From: Labrenzia sp. OB1
Lineage (GTDB): Bacteria; Pseudomonadota; Alphaproteobacteria; Rhizobiales; Stappiaceae
Length of the DNA stretch: 64,000 nt
Direction of reading: 5' to 3'
NCBI RefSeq assembly: GCF_001624695.1
Contig: NZ_JSEP01000008.1
Span: forward strand, 1-64,000
The notes beneath the pieces are model-generated. The model ran no database searches. It was not told where the DNA came from and saw only the letters and a program-made list of their open reading frames with translations. Shown here piece by piece: positions 9,424-16,553 of the stretch (positions are counted from its first letter, which is position 1; every line of letters begins with the position of its first letter). A program made the translations under genes and the position numbers.

Positions 9424-9498
9424 AAAATGGCAATGAGACCGAACAGGTCGTAGGCTGGGGTGCCGATGGTGCCGCGCGGCCGATTTGGAGGACATGAT

Positions 9499-9684
9499 AT
9501 GGAACGTTCTGACATCTTGCGGGAAAACGCTTTGCAGGCTGCGGTCAGCGACCCGTCTCTGCTTCTTGCTCTTGGGACCGGTTCCGCGCTGACGGCATTC
9601 CTGCTGCTGGCGCATTCCTGTTGCCTGGGCCTCAGCGAAACGCATCTGGCCCCGCTGCTGCAGATCTGTTCCTTTGCAGCTTAG
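9499..9684 (+). CDS. Small predicted single-span membrane protein after coxF
   Basis: A 61-residue frame starts at ATG 9499 with GGAGG seven bases upstream; that start is more convincing than the upstream GTG/ATG choices. Residues about 19-44 are strongly hydrophobic (LLLALGTGSALTAFLLLAHS) and include a Cys-Cys pair; the ends are mildly charged. I do not recognise a family. Its place at the 3' end of the cox cluster, where coxG (a membrane-anchoring SRPBCC protein) often lies, makes a membrane-tethering role conceivable, but that is only inference from position. Confidence 0.5.
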   Translation: MERSDILRENALQAAVSDPSLLLALGTGSALTAFLLLAHSCCLGLSETHLAPLLQICSFAA

Positions 9685-9715
9685 CTGTTTTCAAGACCAC
9701 AAATGATTACCAGTG

Positions 9716-9738
9716 CCGACATGCCTCTGGGATGTCGG
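9716..9738 (+). terminator. Stem-loop after the cox cluster
   Basis: CCGACAT pairs with ATGTCGG across a 9-base loop, 32 bp after the last cox-side reading frame and well before the next promoter. There is no strong T-tract, so termination is uncertain. Confidence 0.35.
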
Positions 9739-9768
9739 ACGTCTGAGCCGGAACCGGTCGCGGAATAG

Positions 9769-9806
9769 GCATGACTGATCCTTGAACATATAGGGTCAGA
9801 ACATGC
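9769..9806. promoter_or_regulatory. Dyad about 125-165 bp upstream of the sigma-54 start, possible enhancer site
   Basis: GCATGACTGATCC and GGGTCAGAACATGC form a gapped inverted repeat around an AT-rich spacer. Sigma-54 promoters need an upstream activator site at about this distance. The sequence does not match the NtrC consensus closely, so the activator is unknown. Confidence 0.35.
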
Positions 9807-9904
9807 TGTTTTTTTAACCACGGCACTTACGGCTTCGCTAAAGTGACATTTCCTGACAGATCCATCTTATTGATCTAATTGCCGAAAATACTTCCCTCTA
9901 CGAA

Positions 9905-9921
9905 CTGGCATCGCACTTGCT
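9905..9921 (+). promoter_or_regulatory. Sigma-54 (RpoN) -24/-12 promoter of the guanidine operon
   Basis: CTGGCATCGCACTTGCT matches the -24/-12 consensus: GG at 9907-9908 and GC at 9919-9920 are separated by exactly 10 bases, with TTGC as the -12 element. The predicted start, about 12 bases after GC, is near 9932, where the riboswitch P1 stem begins. The independent agreement of promoter and RNA boundaries makes this convincing. Sigma-54 use points to nitrogen control. Confidence 0.75.
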
Positions 9922-9931
9922 TGATGACTCA

Positions 9932-10055
9932 CGTGCAGCGCGCCTAGGGATCCGGTCGGAAACGACGCAGGACCGAGAGGTGCAAGCCGGACGAGGGTGT
10001 AAGCCAACATAGTCCGGTAACACGGCGGGATAAAAACCCGGGAGACAACTGCACG
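9932..10055 (+). ncRNA. Guanidine-I riboswitch (ykkC class)
   Basis: The leader carries the guanidine-I conserved blocks in order: CTAGGGATCCGG (9944-9955), GGACCGAGAG (9970-9979), then ACACGGCGGGATAAAAACCC and GGGAGA (10020-10045). The ends CGTGCAG (9932-9938) and CTGCACG (10049-10055) pair as the closing P1 stem. This RNA class binds free guanidinium and usually turns expression on. It lies in the 5' leader of a seven-gene operon containing an ABC importer and a guanidine-hydrolase-type enzyme, which fits the ligand. Confidence 0.93.
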
Positions 10056-10155
10056 AGGTTTCGCGCGCGCGAACCTGCTCCCGGCCGTGCGCAAGAACCT
10101 GATGACGCAAGCCAGGCCGTTCCATGGCCGGGCTCATAACAGGAGTTGCGCCTAG
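10056..10155 (+). other. Riboswitch expression platform / leader to first gene
   Basis: After P1 there is a GC-rich hairpin (AGGTT...AACCT, 10056-10076), then CCCGGCC (10080-10086), which can pair with GGCCGGG (10126-10132). The AGGAG ribosome site is at 10141-10145. No T-tract follows, so control may act on translation or through Rho rather than by intrinsic termination. The alternative pairing with P1 was not modelled. Confidence 0.4.
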
Positions 10156-11226
10156 ATGCTGAAATCGATTGCCAAAGCTTCCCTCCTCGCCGCTGCGCTT
10201 TTGTCGCCGCTGTCATTGTCCGCAAGTCAGGCGGAAGAAAAGAAAGACTTCAAGGTCTGCTGGACGATCTATGCCGGCTGGATGCCCTGGGGATACATCT
10301 CCGAATCCGGAATCATGAAGAAATGGGCCGATAAATACGACATCACCGTCGAGATCACCCAGTTCAACGACTACATTGAATCCATAAATCAGTACACGGC
10401 TGGCGAATTCGACGCTTGCGCGATGACCAACATGGATGCCCTGTCAATTCCTTCCGGTGGCGGTGTCGATACGACCGTTTTGATCGCAGGCGATTATTCC
10501 AACGGCAATGACGGCCTGATCCTGAAGGATGGCGGCGACCTCGCATCCATCAAGGGACAGAACGTCAATCTCGTCGAACTGTCCGTCTCTCACTATTTTC
10601 TCGCCCGCGCGCTGGAAAGCGTCGGTTTGAGCGAGAAGGACATAACCGTGGTCAATACATCCGATGCGGACATGGTCGCGGTCTACGACACTGCGGACAT
10701 CACGGCGGTTGCGACCTGGAACCCGATGCTGTCGGAAATTCTCGCAACGAAAAAAGGCGAAATGGTCTATGACAGCTCGAAAATTCCGGGCGAAATCATC
10801 GACGCGATGATGGTCAACACGGAAACGCTGGCGGACAATCCTGCGCTCGGCAAGGCGCTTGCCGGTGCCTGGTTCGAGGGTCTCGCCCTGATGGCGTCGG
10901 ATACGCCGGAAGGCACTGCGGCGCTTGAGTCCATGGCAGCTGCCTCGGGTACCGACCTTGAAGGCTACAAGGCGCAGCTCGCGGCGACCGCTCTTTTCTA
11001 CCAGCCGGAGGATCTGCTTGCCTTCACCAGCGATGACAAGCTGAAGGAGACGATGAAGTTCGTCGCCACCTTCCTCTTCGATCACGGCATCCTGGGCGAA
11101 GGCGCTCAATCCGCGGAGTTCGTCGGCATCGAATTCGCCGACGGTTCGGTGTTCGGCGACAGCAGCAACGTGAAACTGCGTTTCAACAATTCCTTTGTCG
11201 AGATGGCAGCCAAGGGCGCGCTCTGA
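10156..11226 (+). CDS. ABC transporter substrate-binding protein (TauA/SsuA-like), guanidine operon
   Basis: A 356-residue periplasmic binding protein with a signal peptide (about 1-26, ending SASQA) and an NMT1/TauA-type fold: VCWTIYAGWMPWGYI near the N terminus and EFDACAMTNMDAL in the ligand cleft region. Sulfonate/nitrate-type importers of this family recur under ykkC control, and the Synechocystis guanidine hydrolase operon has similar ABC genes. The ligand is therefore probably guanidine or a substituted guanidine (inference). The ATG has AGGAG 10 bases upstream. The permease and ATPase come later in the operon, separated by two enzyme-like genes. Confidence 0.85.
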   Translation: MLKSIAKASLLAAALLSPLSLSASQAEEKKDFKVCWTIYAGWMPWGYISESGIMKKWADKYDITVEITQFNDYIESINQYTAGEFDACAMTNMDALSIPSGGGVDTTVLIAGDYSNGNDGLILKDGGDLASIKGQNVNLVELSVSHYFLARALESVGLSEKDITVVNTSDADMVAVYDTADITAVATWNPMLSEILATKKGEMVYDSSKIPGEIIDAMMVNTETLADNPALGKALAGAWFEGLALMASDTPEGTAALESMAAASGTDLEGYKAQLAATALFYQPEDLLAFTSDDKLKETMKFVATFLFDHGILGEGAQSAEFVGIEFADGSVFGDSSNVKLRFNNSFVEMAAKGAL

Positions 11227-11311
11227 TCGTGACAGTTGGGCGGCGCGGCTGGAATGGCCGCCGTGCCGCCGCTTCTTGTACTTCCTGAACCACAATCATA
11301 CGGGGTTCCTC

Positions 11312-12367
11312 ATGGCTTCCAGATCGCCTCTGGCCTTCACCGAACTTCCAGTCGTGGATGTTTCCGGACTTTATTCTTCAAACAGGCAGGACCGTCTTGC
11401 GGCCGCCATGGAACTCGGCAAGGCCGCGCAGGAGGTCGGGTTTCTCTATGTGACCGGGCACAGGGTTTCGCGGGATGTGCGCAGCGGTCTCATCGACCAG
11501 ACAAAAGAGTTCTTCGCGCTCTCTGAACAGGAGAAGATGGAGATCTACATCGGAAAGTCGGCGAACCATCGCGGTTATGTCCCCCCTGGCGAAGAAGTCA
11601 TGGCGGACGGCAAGGGCGACACGAAGGAGGCTCTCGACCTGGGACCGGAAATCCCGTCGGACCACGCGCTGGTGAAATCCGGCACTCCGTTCCTGGGGCC
11701 CAATCAGTGGCCGGCGCTTGACGGCTTCCAGTCCTCGGTCAGCACCTACTATGAAGCCGTTTTCGACCTTGGCCGCCATTTGTTGCATGGCTTCGCTCTG
11801 GCGCTTGGAGAAGAAGAGGACTTCTTCGACAAATACGTCACCTGCCCGCCGAGCCAGCTCCGGCTTCTCCATTATCCATACAATTCTCAAGCGAGCGACA
11901 GTCCTGGCATCGGGGCGCACACCGATTACGAGTGCTTCACGCTTCTTTTGCCGACCGCCCCCGGTCTGGAGGTCATGAACGGCGCGGGGGACTGGATCGA
12001 CGTTCCTCTCCTGCCCGACGCCTATGTCGTCAATATCGGCGACATGATGGAGGTCTGGACCAACGGTCGTTTCGTCGCCACGTCCCACCGGGTCCGCAAG
12101 GTCAAGGAAGAGCGCTATTCCTTCCCGCTGTTCTTCGCCTGCGACTACGACACCGTGGTGGAGCCCCTGCCCGCGTTCGTAGCGGAGAATGAAAAGCCCA
12201 ACTTCGGGCCGATCAAGGCGGGGGACCATCTTCTGGCGCAGACCATGCAGAGCTTTACCTATCTCATTGAAAAGCAGAAGCGCGGCGAAATCGGTTTGCC
12301 CGAAGGAGCGAAGGAATTGTCCTCGTTCGGACAGGAAGCCCGGCAGAAGGCCGATGCGGATGCTTGA
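11312..12367 (+). CDS. 2-oxoglutarate/Fe(II)-dependent oxygenase (isopenicillin-N-synthase-like)
   Basis: The 351-residue protein has the DIOX_N segment (about 10-110) and a double-stranded beta-helix core with the iron triad His203, Asp205 and His259 (GAHTDYE; ATSHRVR), plus the co-substrate-binding RYS at 268-270. This family includes ethylene-forming enzyme, which releases guanidine from arginine, and plant homoarginine hydroxylases that also yield guanidine. In an operon under a guanidine riboswitch with a guanidine hydrolase, it may hydroxylate a substituted guanidine beside the guanidino nitrogen so that free guanidine is released (inference). The start at 11312 follows an 85-bp gap and gives the expected N terminus. 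Confidence 0.85.
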   Translation: MASRSPLAFTELPVVDVSGLYSSNRQDRLAAAMELGKAAQEVGFLYVTGHRVSRDVRSGLIDQTKEFFALSEQEKMEIYIGKSANHRGYVPPGEEVMADGKGDTKEALDLGPEIPSDHALVKSGTPFLGPNQWPALDGFQSSVSTYYEAVFDLGRHLLHGFALALGEEEDFFDKYVTCPPSQLRLLHYPYNSQASDSPGIGAHTDYECFTLLLPTAPGLEVMNGAGDWIDVPLLPDAYVVNIGDMMEVWTNGRFVATSHRVRKVKEERYSFPLFFACDYDTVVEPLPAFVAENEKPNFGPIKAGDHLLAQTMQSFTYLIEKQKRGEIGLPEGAKELSSFGQEARQKADADA

Positions 12368-13061
12368 GCGCATGATGGAGTTGCCGCAGCACTGGCAGGG
12401 ATTGTGGCATCGCACCCTGTTGGAGCGGCGCGGAGCCGGCAGCCTGACGAACGACCGGCCGGCCGAGGTCTATTGGCTCCAGACGCCACTTTGGCATGCG
12501 GACCTGCGCATTCCCGACGACCGGCCGGATTTCTCCGGCGTGACTTCGCTCGACGGATGCAACGACGACCAGTTGGCCTTTATCGCCGGGCAGGAAGGCT
12601 TCTGCGGCGTTACCCGTGTGGAAGGCTCGATCTGTACGTGGTCCCGTCTGTTCGATCTCAATCCCGGAACCGCGCTCGATGTCGCCCGGATGCGTTTCGA
12701 GCACGAGGATTTCATTATCGAAACCGGCATTGTGGAAGATTACACAGAACACTGGAAACGGGTGCCCGGGTCCGAGCCGGCACCAGGCCTTCCGCCGGCG
12801 GATTGTGCCCTCATTGACGGCATCTTCCTGCAATCCGGCGATTGGGGTGTCCAGGTGAACCCCCGCGAAGGCGCACCGGACGGGATCGATCTTTATTGCG
12901 AAACGGCGGCCCGCGGCCGCGAACATCTCCTGTGGCAGGCCAGTCTGGCGATTTCACTTTGCGAGCGTACGCCAGCTGGCTGGATCACAAGGCTCTCAAC
13001 CCATCCATGGCGGGAAGGCCAGGCGCTCACTGTTGCAGAAAGCGAGACGACATGCGTCTGA
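12360..13061 (+). CDS. Uncharacterised protein of the guanidine operon (HRI1/lipocalin-like?)
   Basis: About 233 residues, start uncertain among ATGs at 12354, 12360, 12372 and 12375; all overlap or abut the oxygenase stop. It is Trp-rich, with no signal peptide or membrane segment. GLWHRTLLE, VYWLQTPLWHADLR, GFCGVTRVEGSICTW and IDGIFLQSGDWGVQV suggest an anti-parallel beta-barrel resembling HRI1-type proteins of unknown function, but this is recognition by eye. Its stop overlaps the permease start by 10 bp, tying it to the transporter operon. No catalytic motif is evident; a ligand-binding or accessory role with the oxygenase is possible. Confidence 0.6.
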   Translation: MLERMMELPQHWQGLWHRTLLERRGAGSLTNDRPAEVYWLQTPLWHADLRIPDDRPDFSGVTSLDGCNDDQLAFIAGQEGFCGVTRVEGSICTWSRLFDLNPGTALDVARMRFEHEDFIIETGIVEDYTEHWKRVPGSEPAPGLPPADCALIDGIFLQSGDWGVQVNPREGAPDGIDLYCETAARGREHLLWQASLAISLCERTPAGWITRLSTHPWREGQALTVAESETTCV

Positions 13062-13873
13062 TCAACCGCAAGCCGGGCCGTGCGACGGCATTGATGCTGG
13101 GCCTCCTGCCTTTTCTGGCCCTCATCATCGTCTATACCATCGCCAGTCAGGCCCGGCTCGCCGAGAACCCGTCAGACAGATTGCTGCCGTCGCTTCAGTC
13201 CATGGCCAATGCGATGGAGAAGATGGCGTTCGAGCCGGATCGACGAAATGGCGAGCTTCTGCTGTGGAAGGACACATTTGCCAGTCTGGCAAGGATCGGT
13301 GCAGGGCTGGGTATTTCAACTCTGCTTGCGCTTCTCATCGGCCTTGCCATGGGAACCCTGCCCTACGGCAAGGCGGCGTTGGCTCCCTTCGTCGGCGCGT
13401 TCTCCCTTATCCCTCCCATTACGATCCTGCCGATCCTGTTCATCATTCTCGGTCTCGGAGAAGCCGCCAAGATCGGCTTGATCGTGGTTGGAACCGTAGC
13501 GTGCATGATCCCCTACATCACCCAGGCGGCGTTCGACATACCGCGGGAAATGATCATCAAGGCCGAAACGCTGGGGGCGTCCAGTTGGCAGATCGTGACC
13601 CGGGTCATCGTTCCGGGAGTTCTGCCCACGGTGGTGATGGCCTTGCGGATCGGCCTTATTCCGGCGTGGATCTTCCTTGTTTCCGCCGAGGCCATCGCTT
13701 CGACGGAGGGCTTGGGGTACCGGATTTTCCTGGTCCGGCGTTACATGGCGATGGATATCATCCTGCCGTATGTCGCCTGGATAACGCTGCTTGCGTTCAT
13801 CATGGATTACCTGCTGCGTGTGTTCTCACGTGTCGCCTTCCGGTGGAAGCATCTTGAGGGGGACAGCCTGTGA
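13052..13873 (+). CDS. ABC transporter permease (TauC/SsuC-like), guanidine operon
   Basis: A 273-residue inner-membrane permease with about six hydrophobic spans and the EAA-type coupling loop AETLGASSWQIVTRVIVPG (about 173-191) that contacts the ATPase. It begins inside the end of the preceding gene and overlaps the ATPase gene by 4 bp. A long periplasmic segment after the first span (about 30-75) contains RLLPSLQSMANAM, typical of this permease group. It should form a homodimeric channel with the 10156 binding protein and the next gene's ATPase. Confidence 0.9.
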   Translation: MRLINRKPGRATALMLGLLPFLALIIVYTIASQARLAENPSDRLLPSLQSMANAMEKMAFEPDRRNGELLLWKDTFASLARIGAGLGISTLLALLIGLAMGTLPYGKAALAPFVGAFSLIPPITILPILFIILGLGEAAKIGLIVVGTVACMIPYITQAAFDIPREMIIKAETLGASSWQIVTRVIVPGVLPTVVMALRIGLIPAWIFLVSAEAIASTEGLGYRIFLVRRYMAMDIILPYVAWITLLAFIMDYLLRVFSRVAFRWKHLEGDSL

Positions 13874-14709
13874 GCACGGACGCGATCATCTCGGTAGACA
13901 GCGTGTTCAAGAATTATGGCGATGCCCGCATTCTGGAACGGGTCAATCTCGACGTGGCCCGGGGGACATTCTGCACCATTGTCGGCGCATCAGGCTGCGG
14001 AAAGTCCACCTTCCTGCGAATGCTGTTGTCTCAGGAACACCCGAGCCGGGGTAACATCCTCTTGGAAGGCCGCCCTCTCCCTCCGGAACCTACCCCCGAT
14101 CGTGGCATCGTATTTCAGCGCTATTCGGTTTTTCCGCATCTGACGGTCGCCGAGAACCTTGTGCTGGCTTCGGAATTCGAGGCAGCGCCGTTCACGGGTC
14201 GTTTGTTCGGTTCCCAGAGGAGAGAGGCGCTTGCCGAAACGGAAGCCCTTCTTGACCGGATCGGTTTGTCTCATGCCGCGAACCGGTACGCCGTGCAGCT
14301 TTCCGGCGGCATGCAACAACGTCTCGCCATTGCTCAGGCACTGGTCAAGAAACCCAGCATCCTGCTTCTCGATGAGCCCTTCGGCGCGCTCGATCCCGGT
14401 ATCAAGCTCGATATGCATGAACTTCTGCTCGGGCTCTGGGAAGAATTCGGCATGACGGTTTTCATGGTGACCCACGACATCCATGAAGCCTTCAAGCTGG
14501 GCACCCGCCTGCTCGTCTTCGACAAGGTTCGACACGACCTCCAGGCGCCCGAAGCCTATGGCGCCACTATTACCTACGATTTGCCACTTTCGGAACCGGA
14601 GAAGAGATCTGACCGGTTGCGTGATGAAATCGCGGGAACCATCCACGTCCCGAAGACTGCGCTCTCTTCGGGGTTTCAAACACCAAACCCTCATGAGGAA
14701 CGTTCATGA
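13870..14709 (+). CDS. ABC transporter ATPase (TauB/SsuB-like), guanidine operon
   Basis: A 279-residue nucleotide-binding protein with Walker A GASGCGKST (about 39-47), signature LSGGMQQR, Walker B ILLLDEPFGALD and H-loop MVTHDIHEA, all intact. It starts with GTG overlapping the permease stop and ends in a 4-bp overlap with the ureohydrolase gene. It should energise import for the binding protein at 10156. Confidence 0.92.
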   Translation: MSTDAIISVDSVFKNYGDARILERVNLDVARGTFCTIVGASGCGKSTFLRMLLSQEHPSRGNILLEGRPLPPEPTPDRGIVFQRYSVFPHLTVAENLVLASEFEAAPFTGRLFGSQRREALAETEALLDRIGLSHAANRYAVQLSGGMQQRLAIAQALVKKPSILLLDEPFGALDPGIKLDMHELLLGLWEEFGMTVFMVTHDIHEAFKLGTRLLVFDKVRHDLQAPEAYGATITYDLPLSEPEKRSDRLRDEIAGTIHVPKTALSSGFQTPNPHEERS

Positions 14710-15944
14710 CACTGTTTGATCGCAACGGCCCGATGACATGGCACAAAGCTGCCGGACCTGTTCGGCGTGAGCCGGCGGAACACCGTCATCATCCGGATTT
14801 CGACAAGCTTCAGTTGCGCGGCTGGAAGGCGGCGGAAAAGGAAGGCACCCTGCCCTCCGCAGCCTGGGAAAAGGAGAAGGCCTGGGCGCTGCGTATGGGG
14901 CTGACGGGTTCCGACTGTCTGACGGACAAGTCCATACCGACATTCGCACGTGGCGAGCTCCCCCACTACGCGGGCATCAACACGTTCCTCAAGGCGCCAT
15001 ACATCGAGGACGTCACCCAGGTTGGAGCTTATGATGCTGCTGTCATAGGTGTTCCCTTCGACGGCGGGACGACTTACCGCCCGGGAACGCGTTTCGGACC
15101 GCAGGGGCTCAGGAAGATCTCCGCGCTCTACACGCCCTACAATTACGAAATGGGCGTTGATCTGCGCGAACAGATGACCCTTTGCGATGTCGGCGACATC
15201 TTCACCATTCCCGCCAACATCGAAAAGACCTTCGATCAGATCACCCGCGCGGTTTCGCATGTCGCGTCGTCTGGGGCGCTGCCTATCATGATCGGCGGCG
15301 ATCACTCCATCGGCTTTCCCTGCGTGCGTGGCATCGCGCAATGCACCTCCAAACGTATCGGCATTGTGCATTTCGACAGGCATATCGACATCCAGGAAAA
15401 GGATCTCGACGAACGCATGCACACGACGCCGTGGTTCCATGCGACGGACCTTGTCAATGTCCCGGCGGTGAACCTGGTTCAGATCGGCATTGGCGGCTGG
15501 CAGGTGCCGCGCGAAGGTGTCGAGGTTGCCCGCGAACGCAACACCAATATCTTCACCATGCGCGACGTGGAGGAACTGGGACTTGCGGAAACCGCGGCCC
15601 GGGCGCTGGAACTGGCCTGGAAAGATGCGGATGCGGTCTATATTTCTTTCGATATCGACAGCGTCGATTGCGGGTTCGTTCCGGGAACCGGGTGGCCGGA
15701 ACCGGGTGGGTTCCTGCCACGCGAGGCTCTGGAACTCGTATCCCTGGTCGCCAAGGAAGGTATTTGCGGCCTGGAGGTGGTGGAAGTCTCTCCGCCTTAC
15801 GACTGTTCGGACATTACCGCGCTGCTTGCCACCCGTGTGATTGTGGATGTGCTCGGCACGCTGGTCTCTCACGGCAAGATGGGCGCGCACAAGCATATCA
15901 TCGACAAGCCAGTCTCGATTCCGGCCGGCCCGGAGGTGATGTGA
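14706..15944 (+). CDS. gdmH: Guanidine hydrolase-type ureohydrolase (GdmH-like)
   Basis: A 412-residue member of the arginase/agmatinase superfamily with an N-terminal extension of about 100 residues. All six dinuclear-metal ligands are present: His200 (GGDHS), Asp224/His226/Asp228 (FDRHID) and Asp316/Asp318 (SFDIDSVD). The usual DAH is DRH here, and QEKDLDERMHTTPW follows, features I associate with the cyanobacterial Ni-dependent guanidine hydrolase rather than agmatinase. That enzyme converts guanidine and water to urea and ammonia. The riboswitch, importer and neighbouring His-rich gene all fit. Agmatinase or guanidinobutyrase activity remains a less likely alternative. Start ATG overlaps the ATPase stop. 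Confidence 0.85.
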   Translation: MTLFDRNGPMTWHKAAGPVRREPAEHRHHPDFDKLQLRGWKAAEKEGTLPSAAWEKEKAWALRMGLTGSDCLTDKSIPTFARGELPHYAGINTFLKAPYIEDVTQVGAYDAAVIGVPFDGGTTYRPGTRFGPQGLRKISALYTPYNYEMGVDLREQMTLCDVGDIFTIPANIEKTFDQITRAVSHVASSGALPIMIGGDHSIGFPCVRGIAQCTSKRIGIVHFDRHIDIQEKDLDERMHTTPWFHATDLVNVPAVNLVQIGIGGWQVPREGVEVARERNTNIFTMRDVEELGLAETAARALELAWKDADAVYISFDIDSVDCGFVPGTGWPEPGGFLPREALELVSLVAKEGICGLEVVEVSPPYDCSDITALLATRVIVDVLGTLVSHGKMGAHKHIIDKPVSIPAGPEVM

Positions 15945-15948
15945 GATC

Positions 15949-16413
15949 ATGGGACACGACCATCACGCTCATCATCACCACCCGCATGATCACGCGCATC
16001 CGCACAGTCACAATCATGCCGGATCGGATCATCTGCATTCACATGTCCACGGGACCTCGGATGCGGAGGCGGCGGAAGAAATTCAGGCGCTCGCGGCAAG
16101 CTTTGTCGAAGGCTTCCGCTCGGCTGACGACAAGACAAGCTATTTGCGTCTTGCGGCTATTCCGTTTCACCGGCCTGGTGCGGATGGCCTGACCCAGCAT
16201 CTGGTCGATGCCAGTATCGTCAGCAACTGGCAGGTTGGAACGGCCTCGCCTGCCTTTGCGTCCAGGGAACTGGTCTACATGCCTTATCCTGGCGCCATGG
16301 TTCAGGCGCGCGAAAGCATGACATTTACTTATGTCTCTCTTACAGGGAGGGCGGATGTGGATCTCGTCGATATTCTGACAGAGCGTCTTGCACAGGGCGA
16401 CATTTCACAATGA
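15949..16413 (+). CDS. His-rich protein following guanidine hydrolase, possible nickel chaperone/store
   Basis: A 154-residue protein beginning 5 bp after the hydrolase stop. Residues 1-35 include 17 His in a His/Asp/Ala/Pro tract, of the kind found in HypB, SlyD and UreE-type nickel proteins. The remaining 120 residues form an acidic alpha/beta segment (SFVEGFRSADDKTSYLRL; VSNWQVGTASPAF) that I cannot assign to a family; no GTPase P-loop and no zinc-finger cysteines are present, so it is not HypA or HypB. Last gene of the operon. A metal-delivery or storage role for the Ni-type hydrolase is a reasonable inference, unproven. Confidence 0.75.
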   Translation: MGHDHHAHHHHPHDHAHPHSHNHAGSDHLHSHVHGTSDAEAAEEIQALAASFVEGFRSADDKTSYLRLAAIPFHRPGADGLTQHLVDASIVSNWQVGTASPAFASRELVYMPYPGAMVQARESMTFTYVSLTGRADVDLVDILTERLAQGDISQ

Positions 16414-16437
16414 GGCATGCGCCCTGCCCGACCGACC

Positions 16438-16484
16438 TAATACCAAGCCATCAAATAGGGTCTTATTTGTTGAGATTGGTATAA
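16438..16484. repeat. 47-bp imperfect palindrome with IS630-like ends (MITE remnant?)
   Basis: TAATACCAA at 16438-16446 faces TTGGTATAA at 16476-16484, with further symmetry inside (CAAATA against TATTTG). The outer 9-mer is the exact reverse complement of the TTGGTATTA found twice at the end of the IS630 gene at the window start. It sits between the guanidine operon and the convergent GGDEF-EAL gene, so it may also act as a transcription terminator. Confidence 0.5.
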
Positions 16485-16553
16485 TCGGATCTGATTGGGC
16501 GGGGCTGTGCCGCCCCCTACCATCTGGCAGGTTTCTCGTGGAGAGGGCCGGGT

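Noticed and set aside
14706-15944. Agmatinase (speB)
   Set aside because: Guanidine riboswitch, importer and the DRHID/DERMHTTPW region fit guanidine hydrolase better; no polyamine genes nearby.
15182-16192. 336-residue plus-strand frame overlapping the guanidine hydrolase and His-rich genes
   Set aside because: Alternative frame of two genes with clear family motifs or composition; its translation is Arg/His-rich filler.
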